A stretch of DNA of 64,000 nt from Laedolimicola ammoniilytica (GCF_025567165.1 NZ_JAOQKC010000020.1:1-64000); one strand, 5' to 3'. Positions 1 through 11,106 are shown, counted from the first letter of the stretch. The notes: a model not told the origin generated them from the sequence alone. A program made the numbers and translations.

Positions 1-1
1 C

Positions 2-70
2 ATAGCTGTGGCTTATTCACTGAGATATGAAAGGTTGAAAAACCTTGAATTTTCAATAAAAAACACTTGA
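2..70 (+). CDS. 3' end of an unidentified gene (partial)
   Basis: An open frame enters from the left window edge and stops at TGA 68-70. Only 22 residues are visible, ending RLKNLEFSIKNT. The frame is AT-rich like the genes that follow and is too short to identify. Confidence 0.35.
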   Translation: MAVAYSLRYERLKNLEFSIKNT

Positions 71-114
71 TTATATGAGGAGGAAAATATCAGGAGTTTG
101 AAAAGAAAAAGGGA

Positions 115-288
115 ATGTCCCCAAGTGAATACTGTAAATCTGTTTTGAAAATGAAAAATGTGAAAAGTGTTGCGTTTGTTAAAGAATATTTTTCAGATAT
201 ATTTGTGCTCGAAAAAAGTCTTCAGGAATACAAAAGATTATCTAAAGTTCGGAAAAATGAAAAAACAATATATGATCTGATTAAATAA
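115..288 (+). CDS. Small hypothetical protein (57 aa)
   Basis: An ATG-started frame of 57 codons, rich in Lys, Glu and Ser, ending TIYDLIK. The frame is open back to a TGA at about 77. A GAGGAGG sequence near 76-82 lies too far upstream of this ATG to be its ideal ribosome site, so the start is uncertain; the gene may be a remnant whose true 5' end was lost. I recognise no family. It sits just upstream of the defence-like cluster and shares its AT-rich composition. Confidence 0.35.
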   Translation: MSPSEYCKSVLKMKNVKSVAFVKEYFSDIFVLEKSLQEYKRLSKVRKNEKTIYDLIK

Positions 289-311
289 TAAAGGTTTTAA
301 TGGATCTAAGA

Positions 312-342
312 ATATAGTTTGACTTAATGAGGAAAACTATAT
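312..342 (+). promoter_or_regulatory. Inverted repeat upstream of the defence-like operon
   Basis: ATATAGTTT (312-320) and AAACTATAT (334-342) form a perfect 9-bp inverted repeat about 40 bp before the first gene of the cluster. It could be a repressor operator or a small hairpin. A TTGACT sequence lies within its spacer. No convincing -10 box was placed, so regulation is inferred only. Confidence 0.4.
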
Positions 343-382
343 CAAAGATGTTTATATTGTAGTGGATTGGAGTTGAAAAAGC

Positions 383-1024
383 ATGAAAGTTTTTAAAGAA
401 ACAGGGTATATGGAGCAATCTGCACATTTTGGTTGGCAGAATAAAGATTTAGCATTGTATGGATTGAGAGAAGGATACAAAAATAGTGCAGATACTTTGG
501 TGGAATATGTGTTACAGCACGGGGAAAATCCTAAAATATTGGATACGTATATTTTCCCTATTTTATTTTCATATAGACATTGTATTGAGATATCGTTAAA
601 GCATATTTATCGAAGAGCCCTAGGGGAAATGCCATCAGGGGGTCACAATTTGTTGATTTTATGGGAAAATGTTAAAACTAAGGTTATAAATGAAATGATA
701 TGTTCAGAAGAGTTTTTGAAGTATATCAAAGAGTATAAAGAAAATTACATACATTATTCTCTTGATGGGATAAAATTAACGGAGATAAAAGCAATGTTAA
801 AGGAGATACAGGAAGCTAACCAATACAGTGAAGAAATTAATCCTAGTAATAAACAAATAGATCAAAATGCAGAGGTATGGCGTTATTTAATTAGTACAGA
901 TGAAAATCTATTTTTTTCATGCGGACATACCATTGATTATACGGTGTTGAGAGATAGTATAAATCATATTTATGAAATTTTAACTTATTTGTATGATGTA
1001 GTAGATGAATATTTGAGTTGGTAA
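383..1024 (+). CDS. Uncharacterised protein, HEPN-like helical pattern
   Basis: A 213-residue protein of unknown function, first of four closely packed genes. Around residues 60-95 the pattern SYRHCIEISLKHIY, then GGHNLLILW, resembles the R-x2-E-x3-K helix followed by GHxL seen in HEPN-like and abortive-infection helical families. I do not see a clear RNxxxH catalytic motif, so ribonuclease activity is not supported. The start has a GGAG ribosome site about 10 nt upstream. The next gene's GTG start is 16 nt past this stop, so the two are probably cotranscribed. AT-rich composition suggests transfer. The family assignment is a pattern-level inference. Confidence 0.7.
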   Translation: MKVFKETGYMEQSAHFGWQNKDLALYGLREGYKNSADTLVEYVLQHGENPKILDTYIFPILFSYRHCIEISLKHIYRRALGEMPSGGHNLLILWENVKTKVINEMICSEEFLKYIKEYKENYIHYSLDGIKLTEIKAMLKEIQEANQYSEEINPSNKQIDQNAEVWRYLISTDENLFFSCGHTIDYTVLRDSINHIYEILTYLYDVVDEYLSW

Positions 1025-1040
1025 AATGGGAGGTTATTCG

Positions 1041-2480
1041 GTGGACAGGGTACAGCTTTCAAAGCACGTGAAGAAAGGGGACACATTATATACGCCATTT
1101 ACTGATCCAGGAGGAATAGGTTCTACATTAAAATTATCAAGTTGGTCTCAGAAGAGCTTGCCAGAATTTTTATGGATAGGATTAATAATATTTAAACAAG
1201 GGCGAAAGCGTGGCTTAGAAAATTTATACAAAATTATTGATGAGTTGAATAATAATGAGATGTGTATTCCTCAATTTTCAAAAATACATAAGATGGAAAA
1301 AGCAAAGAAGGAAAAGTATTGGTCAATTGTCTTAAAATATGTTTCGGTAGAGGTATTAGCACCGTTTACAATCGTTGTAACACCAGATATAGATGATGTA
1401 TTTTATAATGTTTTCTTTGATTCTGGCATGGAGATTGACAAGGGTATTTCGGAAATGTTTTCCATTGTTAAAGAGTGCAATAAGTTTCATGATGAGCTTA
1501 CAACAGATATTTGTTTTGCAGTTGATTGGTTCTATGTGAAAAGAGGAAATGTATTTATTTCAAACAAAATAGATATACTTCCTAAAGCGCTAACTGATTA
1601 CTATAAATATGAACATTTTGATGAAGAAATGAGAATGTATAGACCAGTAATCAGATCAACTTTTCAAGCTTTAGGTAATAGGGATTGCAGCAACGAGTTT
1701 TCGACGGTGGTATGGGAACGTTTGGGCGAAATATCAGAATGTAATCCATTGATGGTCCTGTGGAAAGAAAATGATGATATGATTTTTTATGAAAAAACAA
1801 CAAAGGTTATGGATTATATAGCGGCAACTAATGAAGATAAAAAGATGGATATTAAGTATGCTGTTGTCATGGGAATTACGTGTTATATTTATAAGATATA
1901 TAAAGAAATTATGGAAAGAAATTTACAAACAGATATTAGTGGAAGAATATTGTTTAGAACAATGATTGAATCATACATTAATTTAAAATATATTATGCTT
2001 CAGGAAACGGAAGTCCCAGATGTTTATGAACGATTTAAGGCTTACGGGATCGGAAAGTACAAGCTTATTATGGCAAAAATGAGAGAAGAAAAATATGCTG
2101 TTTCAAGCGAAGCACAGATAGAGCAAAAATTGATGGAATTATTAGTCAATGAGGATATGGATGAGAGCTTTGTTGATATGAGTTTAGGATATTTTGATAA
2201 AACCCAAATTAATAAGAAATTTTTAAAGTGTGATGAACAGATGTTATATGAAATGTATTATGAGTATGACACTAATTATACACATGGATTTTGGGGAGCT
2301 ATTAGAGAATCATCAATGTTAATATGTGATAATCCGTCGCATAATTATCATACGATTCCTGATTATTACGCGGAACAGAAATTAAAAAGTGTTTATGCGG
2401 ATTGCGAGATGCTTATGAAAAAAGTATTTGCTCTTATTTCGGACTATATTGAACTGCCAAGTTTTTATTTAAAGGAGTAA
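1041..2480 (+). CDS. Uncharacterised protein, DUF5677-like C-terminal half
   Basis: Second gene of the cluster, 479 residues from the GTG at 1041. I prefer this start over the ATG at 1026 because a GGGAGG ribosome site (1028-1033) lies inside the longer form, 7 nt before the GTG. The C-terminal half contains RTMIESYINLKYIML followed by a helical region with YTHGFWGAIRES, which resembles DUF5677-type helical proteins common beside defence genes. The N-terminal half contains LSKHVKKGDTLYTPF and WSQKSLPEFLWIGLI and is unfamiliar. No catalytic motif, signal peptide or membrane segment is evident. The function is unknown; the neighbouring TOTE helicase suggests a conflict system. Confidence 0.7.
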   Translation: MDRVQLSKHVKKGDTLYTPFTDPGGIGSTLKLSSWSQKSLPEFLWIGLIIFKQGRKRGLENLYKIIDELNNNEMCIPQFSKIHKMEKAKKEKYWSIVLKYVSVEVLAPFTIVVTPDIDDVFYNVFFDSGMEIDKGISEMFSIVKECNKFHDELTTDICFAVDWFYVKRGNVFISNKIDILPKALTDYYKYEHFDEEMRMYRPVIRSTFQALGNRDCSNEFSTVVWERLGEISECNPLMVLWKENDDMIFYEKTTKVMDYIAATNEDKKMDIKYAVVMGITCYIYKIYKEIMERNLQTDISGRILFRTMIESYINLKYIMLQETEVPDVYERFKAYGIGKYKLIMAKMREEKYAVSSEAQIEQKLMELLVNEDMDESFVDMSLGYFDKTQINKKFLKCDEQMLYEMYYEYDTNYTHGFWGAIRESSMLICDNPSHNYHTIPDYYAEQKLKSVYADCEMLMKKVFALISDYIELPSFYLKE

Positions 2481-2503
2481 TTATTTCTAGGAGATGATTT
2501 GCT

Positions 2504-3571
2504 TTGATAGAGAAAAAATATATTAATAAAATAATGGCTGAATATCTTTCAATACTCGAAAAATATGAGGATCCCATTAAAGAGTTCAAACAAGAAGATA
2601 TAAAAAGATTTATAGGGGAAGTACGATTGTTCTGGTATCGAAAACGGAGATATATTAGGTATTTTATGGCTAATATAGAAAAGAAGGATGCAGTGGCTTA
2701 TTTGGCTGGTGCCATGAGAGTAGATATTGCTACTGGGGGACATTTTGATTATGTATTGGTGGGAAAATATAGAATTGTCAATGAGCCTATCATGAAATTA
2801 TCTACATTCTACAAAGGTACTGAAAAGGAAATAAATTTTGAATATACGAATCAATATTTGAAGGATTGTGTAGAGGATTTGTTATTAATTTTAAGGAAAT
2901 ATTCACGAGATTTTTGCGTCTTGCCAATAGAGCCATTTATTGCTTCAAATATGGAAGAATATAATTCAATACTAATAGATGCGGCAGAAAGAATGGTAGC
3001 AGCAATGTTTGGAATAGATGATTCTGAATTGAAAAGCATAATAGAATCGGAGTGTTCATATGAAGAAATAGAATCTAAACTTTTACCTGGTATGCGTGAA
3101 AAATTGATTTTTGTTTCGTGGAAAGATTCGCAATTGTCGTTGAGAGACAAATGTAAGCGATACTTGGAGGTGAATGGAGATGTAATGCCGGTTATAAAAG
3201 AGTTCTCGGAATCGCAAATATTTTATGCGATTGCTCATCAATATTGTATGCAGGGACTCGCAATTGCGAATCTGATGCATAACTATAAGATGATTCCGTT
3301 TATTAGAAATGATGTGACGTTTCAGTTTTTTGCATTAATTTTCTATTCAAATATAATGGATGATTTATCGAAGCATGATTATTTACAGGTTTATGTTCCG
3401 TATGTACTTCAGCGAACAATAGATTTTTCAGATAAAGCATATGATGAATTAGTTGATGTAGCTGGAAATGGAAAATTAGTAAATTATATTATTGATTATT
3501 GTGAAGAACAAAACATCAATTCCCTTACGGCGGAAGATATACTACATTGTGTTGACAGGTTCTATTACTAG
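2504..3571 (+). CDS. Uncharacterised protein of the defence-like cluster
   Basis: Third gene, 355 residues from a TTG start that has AGGAG at 2489-2493. It is a mostly helical, charged, soluble-looking protein. The N-terminal region has FWYRKRRYIRYFMANIEKK and a stretch with GGHFDYVLVGKYRI. I recognise no domain. It lies 23 nt after the previous stop and 31 nt before the TOTE helicase start, so it is very likely part of the same transcript. Alternative explanations, such as a structural or sensor subunit, cannot be separated from sequence alone. Confidence 0.7.
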   Translation: MIEKKYINKIMAEYLSILEKYEDPIKEFKQEDIKRFIGEVRLFWYRKRRYIRYFMANIEKKDAVAYLAGAMRVDIATGGHFDYVLVGKYRIVNEPIMKLSTFYKGTEKEINFEYTNQYLKDCVEDLLLILRKYSRDFCVLPIEPFIASNMEEYNSILIDAAERMVAAMFGIDDSELKSIIESECSYEEIESKLLPGMREKLIFVSWKDSQLSLRDKCKRYLEVNGDVMPVIKEFSESQIFYAIAHQYCMQGLAIANLMHNYKMIPFIRNDVTFQFFALIFYSNIMDDLSKHDYLQVYVPYVLQRTIDFSDKAYDELVDVAGNGKLVNYIIDYCEEQNINSLTAEDILHCVDRFYY

Positions 3572-3602
3572 TTGTTTAGAGAAATACGAAGGAAGATATT
3601 AT

Positions 3603-6557
3603 ATGAACATAGAAGCATACAATCTGGACACTCTGCGTAAATTAGTCCGTAAATTGGAAAAAGAAAATCAAAGTCTAAAAGAAAAACTGGATGAAGCCAA
3701 TATTCCATATAATTCAGAGGATGTTTTCAATGAATTTTCCGAAGAAAACACAGAGTACGATCTGGATCAGGGTGGGAGAATTATAGAACGCTATATTACA
3801 GAAGATATGGCTAAATGGTATTTTTCTATGTTCTGGGGAAGAAATGATGTCTATGCGAAACGGGGAAGTAAAGGCGGTTATTTTCCGCAATGCAATAATC
3901 GGTGGAATAATGCCTTATGTCCGAAACAAAGGAAACTTAAAATGACCTGTGATGAGTGTGAGTACAGGGATTGGACAAAACTTACATTAGATAAAATAAT
4001 TGCGCATCTGGTAGGATATAAAGAAGATGGATCGGATGTCCTGGGAATATATCCGCTTTTCCCGGATGGAACCTGCAGATTTCTGGTATTTGATTTTGAT
4101 AATCATGAAAAGGGTGCGCAGGAAACAGATTTCGCGAATACAGACAATGAATGGAAGGAAGAAGTAAGCGCATTACGGAGGATGTGCGAACTAAATGGGA
4201 TAAATCCGTTAGTAGAGCGTTCACGTTCTGGTCGTGGGGCTCATGTTTGGATATTTTTCAAAAAGCCGATACCGGCATCTCTGGCAAGAAATTTTGGTTA
4301 TATGCTGTTGGATAAAGGCTCGGCATCCGTAAATATGAAATCATTTCATTATTACGATCGAATGTATCCTTCACAGGATGTGACAAGCGGTATCGGAAAT
4401 TTAATTGCACTGCCGTTGCAGGGGCAGGCATTGAAAAGAGGAAACAGTGCATTTGTGGATGAAAGCTGGAATGCATATCCAGAACAATGGGACACATTGC
4501 TGAATCATACCAGAAAGCTGGAACAGAAAGAGATTGAGCAATGTATAGAAAAATGGAAAACAGAAAATAGGCCGCTGGAAAAGGGCAACGAAGAGAAAGT
4601 TTTTGAAAATAGGCCAAAGCCATGGAAGAGGAGGGAGAAACTTTCTGCAAATGATATTACAGGTAAATTACATCTGGTATTCAATGATGGTATCTATATA
4701 GATACTTTAAATCTCACGCCTAAAATTCAAAATCAAATCAGAAGTAGGGCGGCCTTTGATAATCCGGTCTTTTATAAAAACAGGAGACTGGGATATTCCA
4801 ATTATTATAATTTCAGCACAGTTTATATGGGAAAGGATGTGGATGGATATATCCGTATACCGAGAGGCCTGAGTGAAAAATTAATAAGTGAATGTATGGA
4901 TGCTGAAATTGCGTACGACGTTGAGGACATACGTGAAAAAGGTCGGCCCCTCCGAGTATCGTTTAAGGGAGATTTGAGAGTGCAGCAGGATTTGGCGGCA
5001 CAAAGATTATTAGCGTATGACAATGGAATACTAAGTGCAGCTACGGCTTTTGGAAAAACGGTAGTTTGCAGTTATCTGATTGCGGAGAGAAAGGTAAGTA
5101 CATTAATATTGCTTCAAAGCAAAGATTTGTTGGAGCAGTGGGTGGATGAGCTGAATCATTTTTTAGATATTGATGAAGAATTGCCCACTTATAGGACAAA
5201 AACCGGGCGGATAAAGAAGCGTAGTAGTGTGATTGGCGTATTACACGGAGGAAAAAATACGCTGACTGGAATCGTAGATGTAGCAATGGTGGGCTCCATA
5301 TACGGCAAGGGTGAGTTCAACGAACTACTGAATACATATGGAATGGTGATTATGGATGAATGCCATCATGCGGCAGCGAATACAGCAGTGGAGGTCCTGC
5401 AAAAAGTAAATGCCAGATATGTGTATGGCGTGTCGGCGACAATAAAGAGGGATGATAACCTTGAGAAGATCATTTATATGCTTTTGGGGCCGGTGCGGCA
5501 CAGCTTTACGGCAAAAGAGCGTGCGATAGAACAGGGAATAGAGCATTTAGTTTACCCGAGATATACCAGAATTGTTGATACACTGGAATCAGGAAAAGAT
5601 GTCACGGCAGCTTTCAATGTTATAAGCAAGAGTAAGTTAAGGAATGAGCAGATAAAATCGGATATACAAGAGTGCGTTGTTATGGGAAGAACGCCCGTTG
5701 TTTTGACGCGTCAGAAAGAACAGGCAAAAATGCTATATGATGAATTGCAGGGAATTGCAGAATATGTATTTCTTCTATATGGCGGTAACACAGATAAGGC
5801 CAATAAGGAAATAAGAGAAGAAATAAAGAGGGTTGCACCGGATAAAAGTATGATTTTAATTGCGACAGGACAGAAAATAGGGGAAGGCTTTGACTGTCCC
5901 AGGCTTGATACTCTGATGTTTGCAGCTCCGGTATCATTTCCGGGCAGACTGGAGCAGTATGTGGGCAGATTAAACCGTGATTACCCGGACAAAAAAGATG
6001 TCATTGTTTACGATTATGTGGATTCACATATGTACTATTTTAACAAAATGTATGCGAAACGATTGCGGACATATAAGAAAATGGGTTTTAAGGTATTAAG
6101 TAATATGACGGAAAATAAACAATCCGTTCATGCAATTTACAGTTCTGACAATTATGTGGATGTATTTGAACAGGATCTGGCAAAAGCGAATCATAATATC
6201 ATAATTTCAAGCCCGACAATTACAGCAGATAAGATGGAACGCTTTCTTTATATTTTAAAGCCACGGCAGGAGGCGGGAGTAAAAGTAAGCGTAATGCTTA
6301 CAGATCCGGAATACAAATGTTATGGAAATGTAGATTTTTATTTGAATTTGATAGCGCAGATGCGGGCAGTTGGCATTCAGGTGACTCGGACAAAAGAAGA
6401 TAAAGAATGCTTTGCTGTCATTGATAATGAGCTGGTATGGCATGGTGGAATGAACTTATTGGGAAAAGTCGATGCCTGGGATAATCTGATAAGGATAAAA
6501 TCGGAAAGTGTGGCACAGGAATTAATGGGGATGATACAGGAAGAACTGCGACAATAG
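3603..6557 (+). CDS. TOTE-type archaeo-eukaryotic primase/SF2 helicase with PLD-like C-terminus
   Basis: A 984-residue multidomain protein. The ATG at 3603 follows a GAAGGAAG ribosome site; the frame is open further upstream but would overlap the previous gene. Order: a short coiled coil (10-30); Cys at 97, 106, 116 and 119, a probable zinc site; a primase-like fold with LVFDFDNHE (DxD near 164-166) and SGRGAHVW (His near 214); an SF2 helicase with ATAFGKT near 480, MDECHHA near 585, GVSATIKR and QYVGRLNR; and a C-terminal phospholipase-D-like domain ending in FAVIDNELVWHGGMNLLG. This matches the TOTE conflict-system primase-helicase architecture as I know it. In the PLD-like domain, related proteins carry H-x-H or H-x-K before FAVID; here the residues are K-E-C, so catalysis by that domain is doubtful. 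Probably nucleic-acid-directed phage defence. Confidence 0.85.
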   Translation: MNIEAYNLDTLRKLVRKLEKENQSLKEKLDEANIPYNSEDVFNEFSEENTEYDLDQGGRIIERYITEDMAKWYFSMFWGRNDVYAKRGSKGGYFPQCNNRWNNALCPKQRKLKMTCDECEYRDWTKLTLDKIIAHLVGYKEDGSDVLGIYPLFPDGTCRFLVFDFDNHEKGAQETDFANTDNEWKEEVSALRRMCELNGINPLVERSRSGRGAHVWIFFKKPIPASLARNFGYMLLDKGSASVNMKSFHYYDRMYPSQDVTSGIGNLIALPLQGQALKRGNSAFVDESWNAYPEQWDTLLNHTRKLEQKEIEQCIEKWKTENRPLEKGNEEKVFENRPKPWKRREKLSANDITGKLHLVFNDGIYIDTLNLTPKIQNQIRSRAAFDNPVFYKNRRLGYSNYYNFSTVYMGKDVDGYIRIPRGLSEKLISECMDAEIAYDVEDIREKGRPLRVSFKGDLRVQQDLAAQRLLAYDNGILSAATAFGKTVVCSYLIAERKVSTLILLQSKDLLEQWVDELNHFLDIDEELPTYRTKTGRIKKRSSVIGVLHGGKNTLTGIVDVAMVGSIYGKGEFNELLNTYGMVIMDECHHAAANTAVEVLQKVNARYVYGVSATIKRDDNLEKIIYMLLGPVRHSFTAKERAIEQGIEHLVYPRYTRIVDTLESGKDVTAAFNVISKSKLRNEQIKSDIQECVVMGRTPVVLTRQKEQAKMLYDELQGIAEYVFLLYGGNTDKANKEIREEIKRVAPDKSMILIATGQKIGEGFDCPRLDTLMFAAPVSFPGRLEQYVGRLNRDYPDKKDVIVYDYVDSHMYYFNKMYAKRLRTYKKMGFKVLSNMTENKQSVHAIYSSDNYVDVFEQDLAKANHNIIISSPTITADKMERFLYILKPRQEAGVKVSVMLTDPEYKCYGNVDFYLNLIAQMRAVGIQVTRTKEDKECFAVIDNELVWHGGMNLLGKVDAWDNLIRIKSESVAQELMGMIQEELRQ

Positions 6558-6684
6558 ATAGGATGGTATAGCTCGGATAGAGCATCAGTATTAAGGCGAG
6601 GTTGAATAAAATCAATTTATAGCAAGAACATAATTCCAAAAGATTATTTTTGTAACAAGTATATAACATCCTCTGCTCATAAAC

Positions 6685-6730
6685 ATGCGGTTTTAAGCCA
6701 TCCCAAAGGCTTAAAAACCGCATATTTTTT
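6685..6730 (+). terminator. Intrinsic terminator after the defence-like operon
   Basis: ATGCGGTTTTAAGCC (from 6685) pairs with GGCTTAAAAACCGCAT (to 6722), followed by TTTTTT. It ends the cluster that begins at 383. In the rest of the 6558-6950 gap I see a TTGACA at 6742-6747 with no good -10 box, an ACTTCTTAAAAAGAAGT inverted repeat near 6800, and nothing coding. Confidence 0.8.
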
Positions 6731-6950
6731 GTAGCAATGACTTGACATCCCCGGGGACATTGTGTGTTTTAGGAAGTATTCCCCAATAATTACTTCTTAA
6801 AAAGAAGTTTTAGCAATGGAAGAGATGCAGAGGGTGGAACGTCTGTGACAGAAAGTAATACAAATTTTATTCTTTGCTCACAGTTTGAACACAATTGCCT
6901 GCTACACTACAGAATAATGGAACCAAATGAGGAGGAAGGAGTGCATCAGT

Positions 6951-8545
<1,595 letters not shown>

Positions 8546-8564
8546 GGATTTCCTGAAAAGAGAG

Positions 8565-8607
8565 AAGGAGTTGGACTATCCTATATGGACAGGTTCAGCT
8601 CCTTTTT
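8565..8607 (+). terminator. Intrinsic terminator after htrA
   Basis: AAGGAGTTGGAC pairs, with G-U pairs, with GGTTCAGCTCCT and is followed by TTTTT. Confidence 0.75.
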
Positions 8608-8665
8608 CTAAACGATTTATATAAAATATGAAATTTTAATTCTTCCTACAAATTTGAAAATTATA

Positions 8666-8674
8666 TGGTATACT
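8666..8674 (+). promoter_or_regulatory. Extended -10 promoter of clpX
   Basis: TGGTATACT is an extended -10 element (TGn plus TATACT at 8669-8674), about 20 bp before the clpX start. The -35 region is weak, as is usual for extended -10 promoters. Confidence 0.5.
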
Positions 8675-8694
8675 GTTTGAAAAGGAGATTTCAT

Positions 8695-10122
8695 ATGCAG
8701 GATAAAGATTACTTAGAAAACGAAAACGAGAATACCACGCCGGACAACGTGGGACAGAATACAATGGACACAAAGGATGACGGACAGGAATATGAGCGTT
8801 TCTGCTTCCTCTGCCGCCGACCGGAGAGCCAGACCGGGAAGCTGATTACCCTGACGGACGGCATCAGCGTCTGCCCGGACTGCATGCAGAAGACCATGGA
8901 CACCATCCAGAACGGCAATATTGACTTCTCCAGACTGCAGGGCGTCAACTTCCTGAACCTTTCGGATCTGCAGAACATGATGCCCAATCAGCAGCAGGTG
9001 AAGAAGAAAAAACCGAAGAAGGAGGAGCCCAGGCAGGAGTTCGATATCCGGACTATCCCGGCTCCCCATAAGCTGAAGGCCAGCCTGGACGAGTATGTCA
9101 TCGGACAGGCTCATGCCAAGAAGGTTATTTCCGTGGCCGTATACAATCACTATAAGCGTGTGGCCACAGGAACTCAGGACGATATCGAGATCGAGAAGTC
9201 CAACATTCTGCTCATCGGTCCCACCGGAAGCGGCAAGACCTATCTGGTGAAGACCCTGGCGAAGCTTCTGGACGTGCCCCTGGCCATTGCGGACGCCACA
9301 TCCCTGACTGAGGCGGGCTATATCGGTGACGACATCGAGAGCGTCATCTCCAAGCTTCTGGCTGCGGCAGACAATGACGTGGAGAAGGCTGAGCGGGGCA
9401 TCGTTTTCATCGATGAGATTGACAAGATTGCGAAGAAAAAGGACACCCATCACCGGGACGTCAGTGGCGAATCTGTGCAGCAGGGGCTCTTAAAGCTTCT
9501 GGAGGGCGCGGAGGTGGAAGTGCCGGTGGGCGCCAGCAGTAAGAACGCTATGGTTCCCCTGACCACCGTGAATACCCGTAATATCCTCTTTATCTGCGGC
9601 GGCGCGTTCCCGGATCTGGAAAATGTCATCAAGGAACGTCTGAACCAGAAGTCCTCTATGGGCTTCCAGGCGGATCTGAAAGATAAATACGACAAGGAGC
9701 CGAACCTGCTGTCCAAGGTGACCGTAGAGGATCTGCGGAACTTCGGTATGATCCCCGAGTTTTTGGGACGTCTGCCGATTATCTGCACCTTAAGTAAGCT
9801 GGACAAGGATATGCTGGTGCGTATCTTAAAGGAGCCGAAGAACGCCATTCTCAAGCAATACCAGAAGTTGCTGGCCCTGGACGAGGTGGACTTACAGTTT
9901 AACGACGGGGCGCTGGAGGCCATCGCGGAAGAGGCATTGAAGCGGGATACGGGAGCCCGGGCGCTGCGGGCTATCATTGAGGAATTTATGCTGGATATCA
10001 TGTACGAGGTGCCGAAGGATGACAATATCGGCCGCGTGACGATTACCAGAGAGTATATTGAACATCGGGGCGGCCCGGTTATCGCCATGCGGGGCGTGCT
10101 GGAGCTGGAGCAGCAGGACTAA
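8695..10122 (+). CDS. clpX: ATP-dependent protease unfoldase ClpX
   Basis: The AAA+ unfoldase that recognises substrates and feeds them to ClpP in the cytoplasm; 475 residues from the ATG at 8695, which has AAAGGAG before it. The N-terminal zinc-binding domain has Cys at about 37, 40, 60 and 63. The AAA+ core has LDEYVIGQ, Walker A GPTGSGKT (about 175-182), pore-loop AGYIGDD, Walker B IVFIDEID and sensor/arginine-finger region EFLGRLP. The ClpP-docking loop reads SSMGF where IGF is usual. It is not beside clpP or tig here, so it may be a second ClpX paralogue. Three bases separate it from the acyltransferase. Confidence 0.93.
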   Translation: MQDKDYLENENENTTPDNVGQNTMDTKDDGQEYERFCFLCRRPESQTGKLITLTDGISVCPDCMQKTMDTIQNGNIDFSRLQGVNFLNLSDLQNMMPNQQQVKKKKPKKEEPRQEFDIRTIPAPHKLKASLDEYVIGQAHAKKVISVAVYNHYKRVATGTQDDIEIEKSNILLIGPTGSGKTYLVKTLAKLLDVPLAIADATSLTEAGYIGDDIESVISKLLAAADNDVEKAERGIVFIDEIDKIAKKKDTHHRDVSGESVQQGLLKLLEGAEVEVPVGASSKNAMVPLTTVNTRNILFICGGAFPDLENVIKERLNQKSSMGFQADLKDKYDKEPNLLSKVTVEDLRNFGMIPEFLGRLPIICTLSKLDKDMLVRILKEPKNAILKQYQKLLALDEVDLQFNDGALEAIAEEALKRDTGARALRAIIEEFMLDIMYEVPKDDNIGRVTITREYIEHRGGPVIAMRGVLELEQQD

Positions 10123-10125
10123 GCG

Positions 10126-11106
10126 ATGAAGGTAAAAAATCATTGCCTGAACCTGTGGAAGGGAGCGGCAGCATTTGCGGTGATCCTGATTCATTGTCCA
10201 CTGCCGGGAGCTCCAGGGCGGATGGGGGAGGCAGTCGCCCGGTTCGCGGTGCCGTTGTTCTTTCTTATCAGCGGGTATTTCGCCTGTGACCGGGACACCG
10301 GGGTGATCAGGCGGCGGGCAGTGCATATCTTCCGACTGTATGTCGGGGCTGTGGCAGTCTATTATCTGTGGGCCGCGGCACAGTATGCGCTGTCTCAGCA
10401 TACGTTCGTGGGAATGGCTGCGAAGCTGTTCCCGGAGGGCGGCAGGACCGTGCCGGAACTGCTGCTCTGGAACCGGACGGCCATGGCGCCTCATCTGTGG
10501 TTTATGGGCGCACTGGTGTACTGCTACCTGTTCGACATGGTGCTGGTGCGGACTCGCCGGGAAGAGAAGGCATATTGGTTGATTCCGGTGCTTCTGGCGG
10601 CCAATCTGCTGCTGGGTGAGGGCCGGGGACTCATTGGCGTCGCAGTGCCGGTGCGCTGGATCCGAAGTTTCTGGCTCACCGGATTGCCCTTTTTCCTGTG
10701 GGGAAGCTGGTTTGCCAGACAGGCGAAGAGAGAAAAGCTTGTGCTGCATACCGGGTGGCTTGTGGCCATCGTGGCAGCGGGCATGCTCCTGACGGTAATG
10801 GAATGCAGGATGACCGACTACAGAGAGCTGTACCTGGGAAGCCTTCTGACGGCGGGCGGCCTGTTTGCCCTGGCGCTGACGTCTCCGGACTTCGGGAAGG
10901 GTGCGGTGCTGACCCGGATCGGGGAACGGGATTCGGCGCAGATGTATCTCTGGCATCTGCTACTGCGCAAGATGGCTGCTGTGATTTTCAGGACAGTCGG
11001 ATTATATGGAACAACAGCCTGTCAGATGCTGACGCCCTTCCTGGTGGGAGTGGCTTCGGTGGCTCTGGCGGAGCTTATAAATGTATTCACCAAAAAGGAG
11101 GTATAG
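10126..11106 (+). CDS. Membrane acyltransferase, acyltransferase-3 family
   Basis: A 326-residue integral membrane protein with about ten hydrophobic segments. The N-terminal pattern LNLWKGAAAFAVILIHCP and RFAVPLFFLISGYF is that of acyltransferase family 3 (OafA/WecH-like), which O-acylates envelope glycans or other surface molecules. The His in VILIHCP corresponds to the conserved motif-I histidine. It starts 3 nt after clpX with little of its own ribosome site, suggesting translational coupling. The substrate cannot be told from sequence. Confidence 0.85.
   Translation: MKVKNHCLNLWKGAAAFAVILIHCPLPGAPGRMGEAVARFAVPLFFLISGYFACDRDTGVIRRRAVHIFRLYVGAVAVYYLWAAAQYALSQHTFVGMAAKLFPEGGRTVPELLLWNRTAMAPHLWFMGALVYCYLFDMVLVRTRREEKAYWLIPVLLAANLLLGEGRGLIGVAVPVRWIRSFWLTGLPFFLWGSWFARQAKREKLVLHTGWLVAIVAAGMLLTVMECRMTDYRELYLGSLLTAGGLFALALTSPDFGKGAVLTRIGERDSAQMYLWHLLLRKMAAVIFRTVGLYGTTACQMLTPFLVGVASVALAELINVFTKKEV

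Noticed and set aside
9892..10956. 354-codon minus-strand ORF
   Set aside because: Antisense to clpX and the acyltransferase; rich in His, Pro and Arg as expected of a shadow frame.
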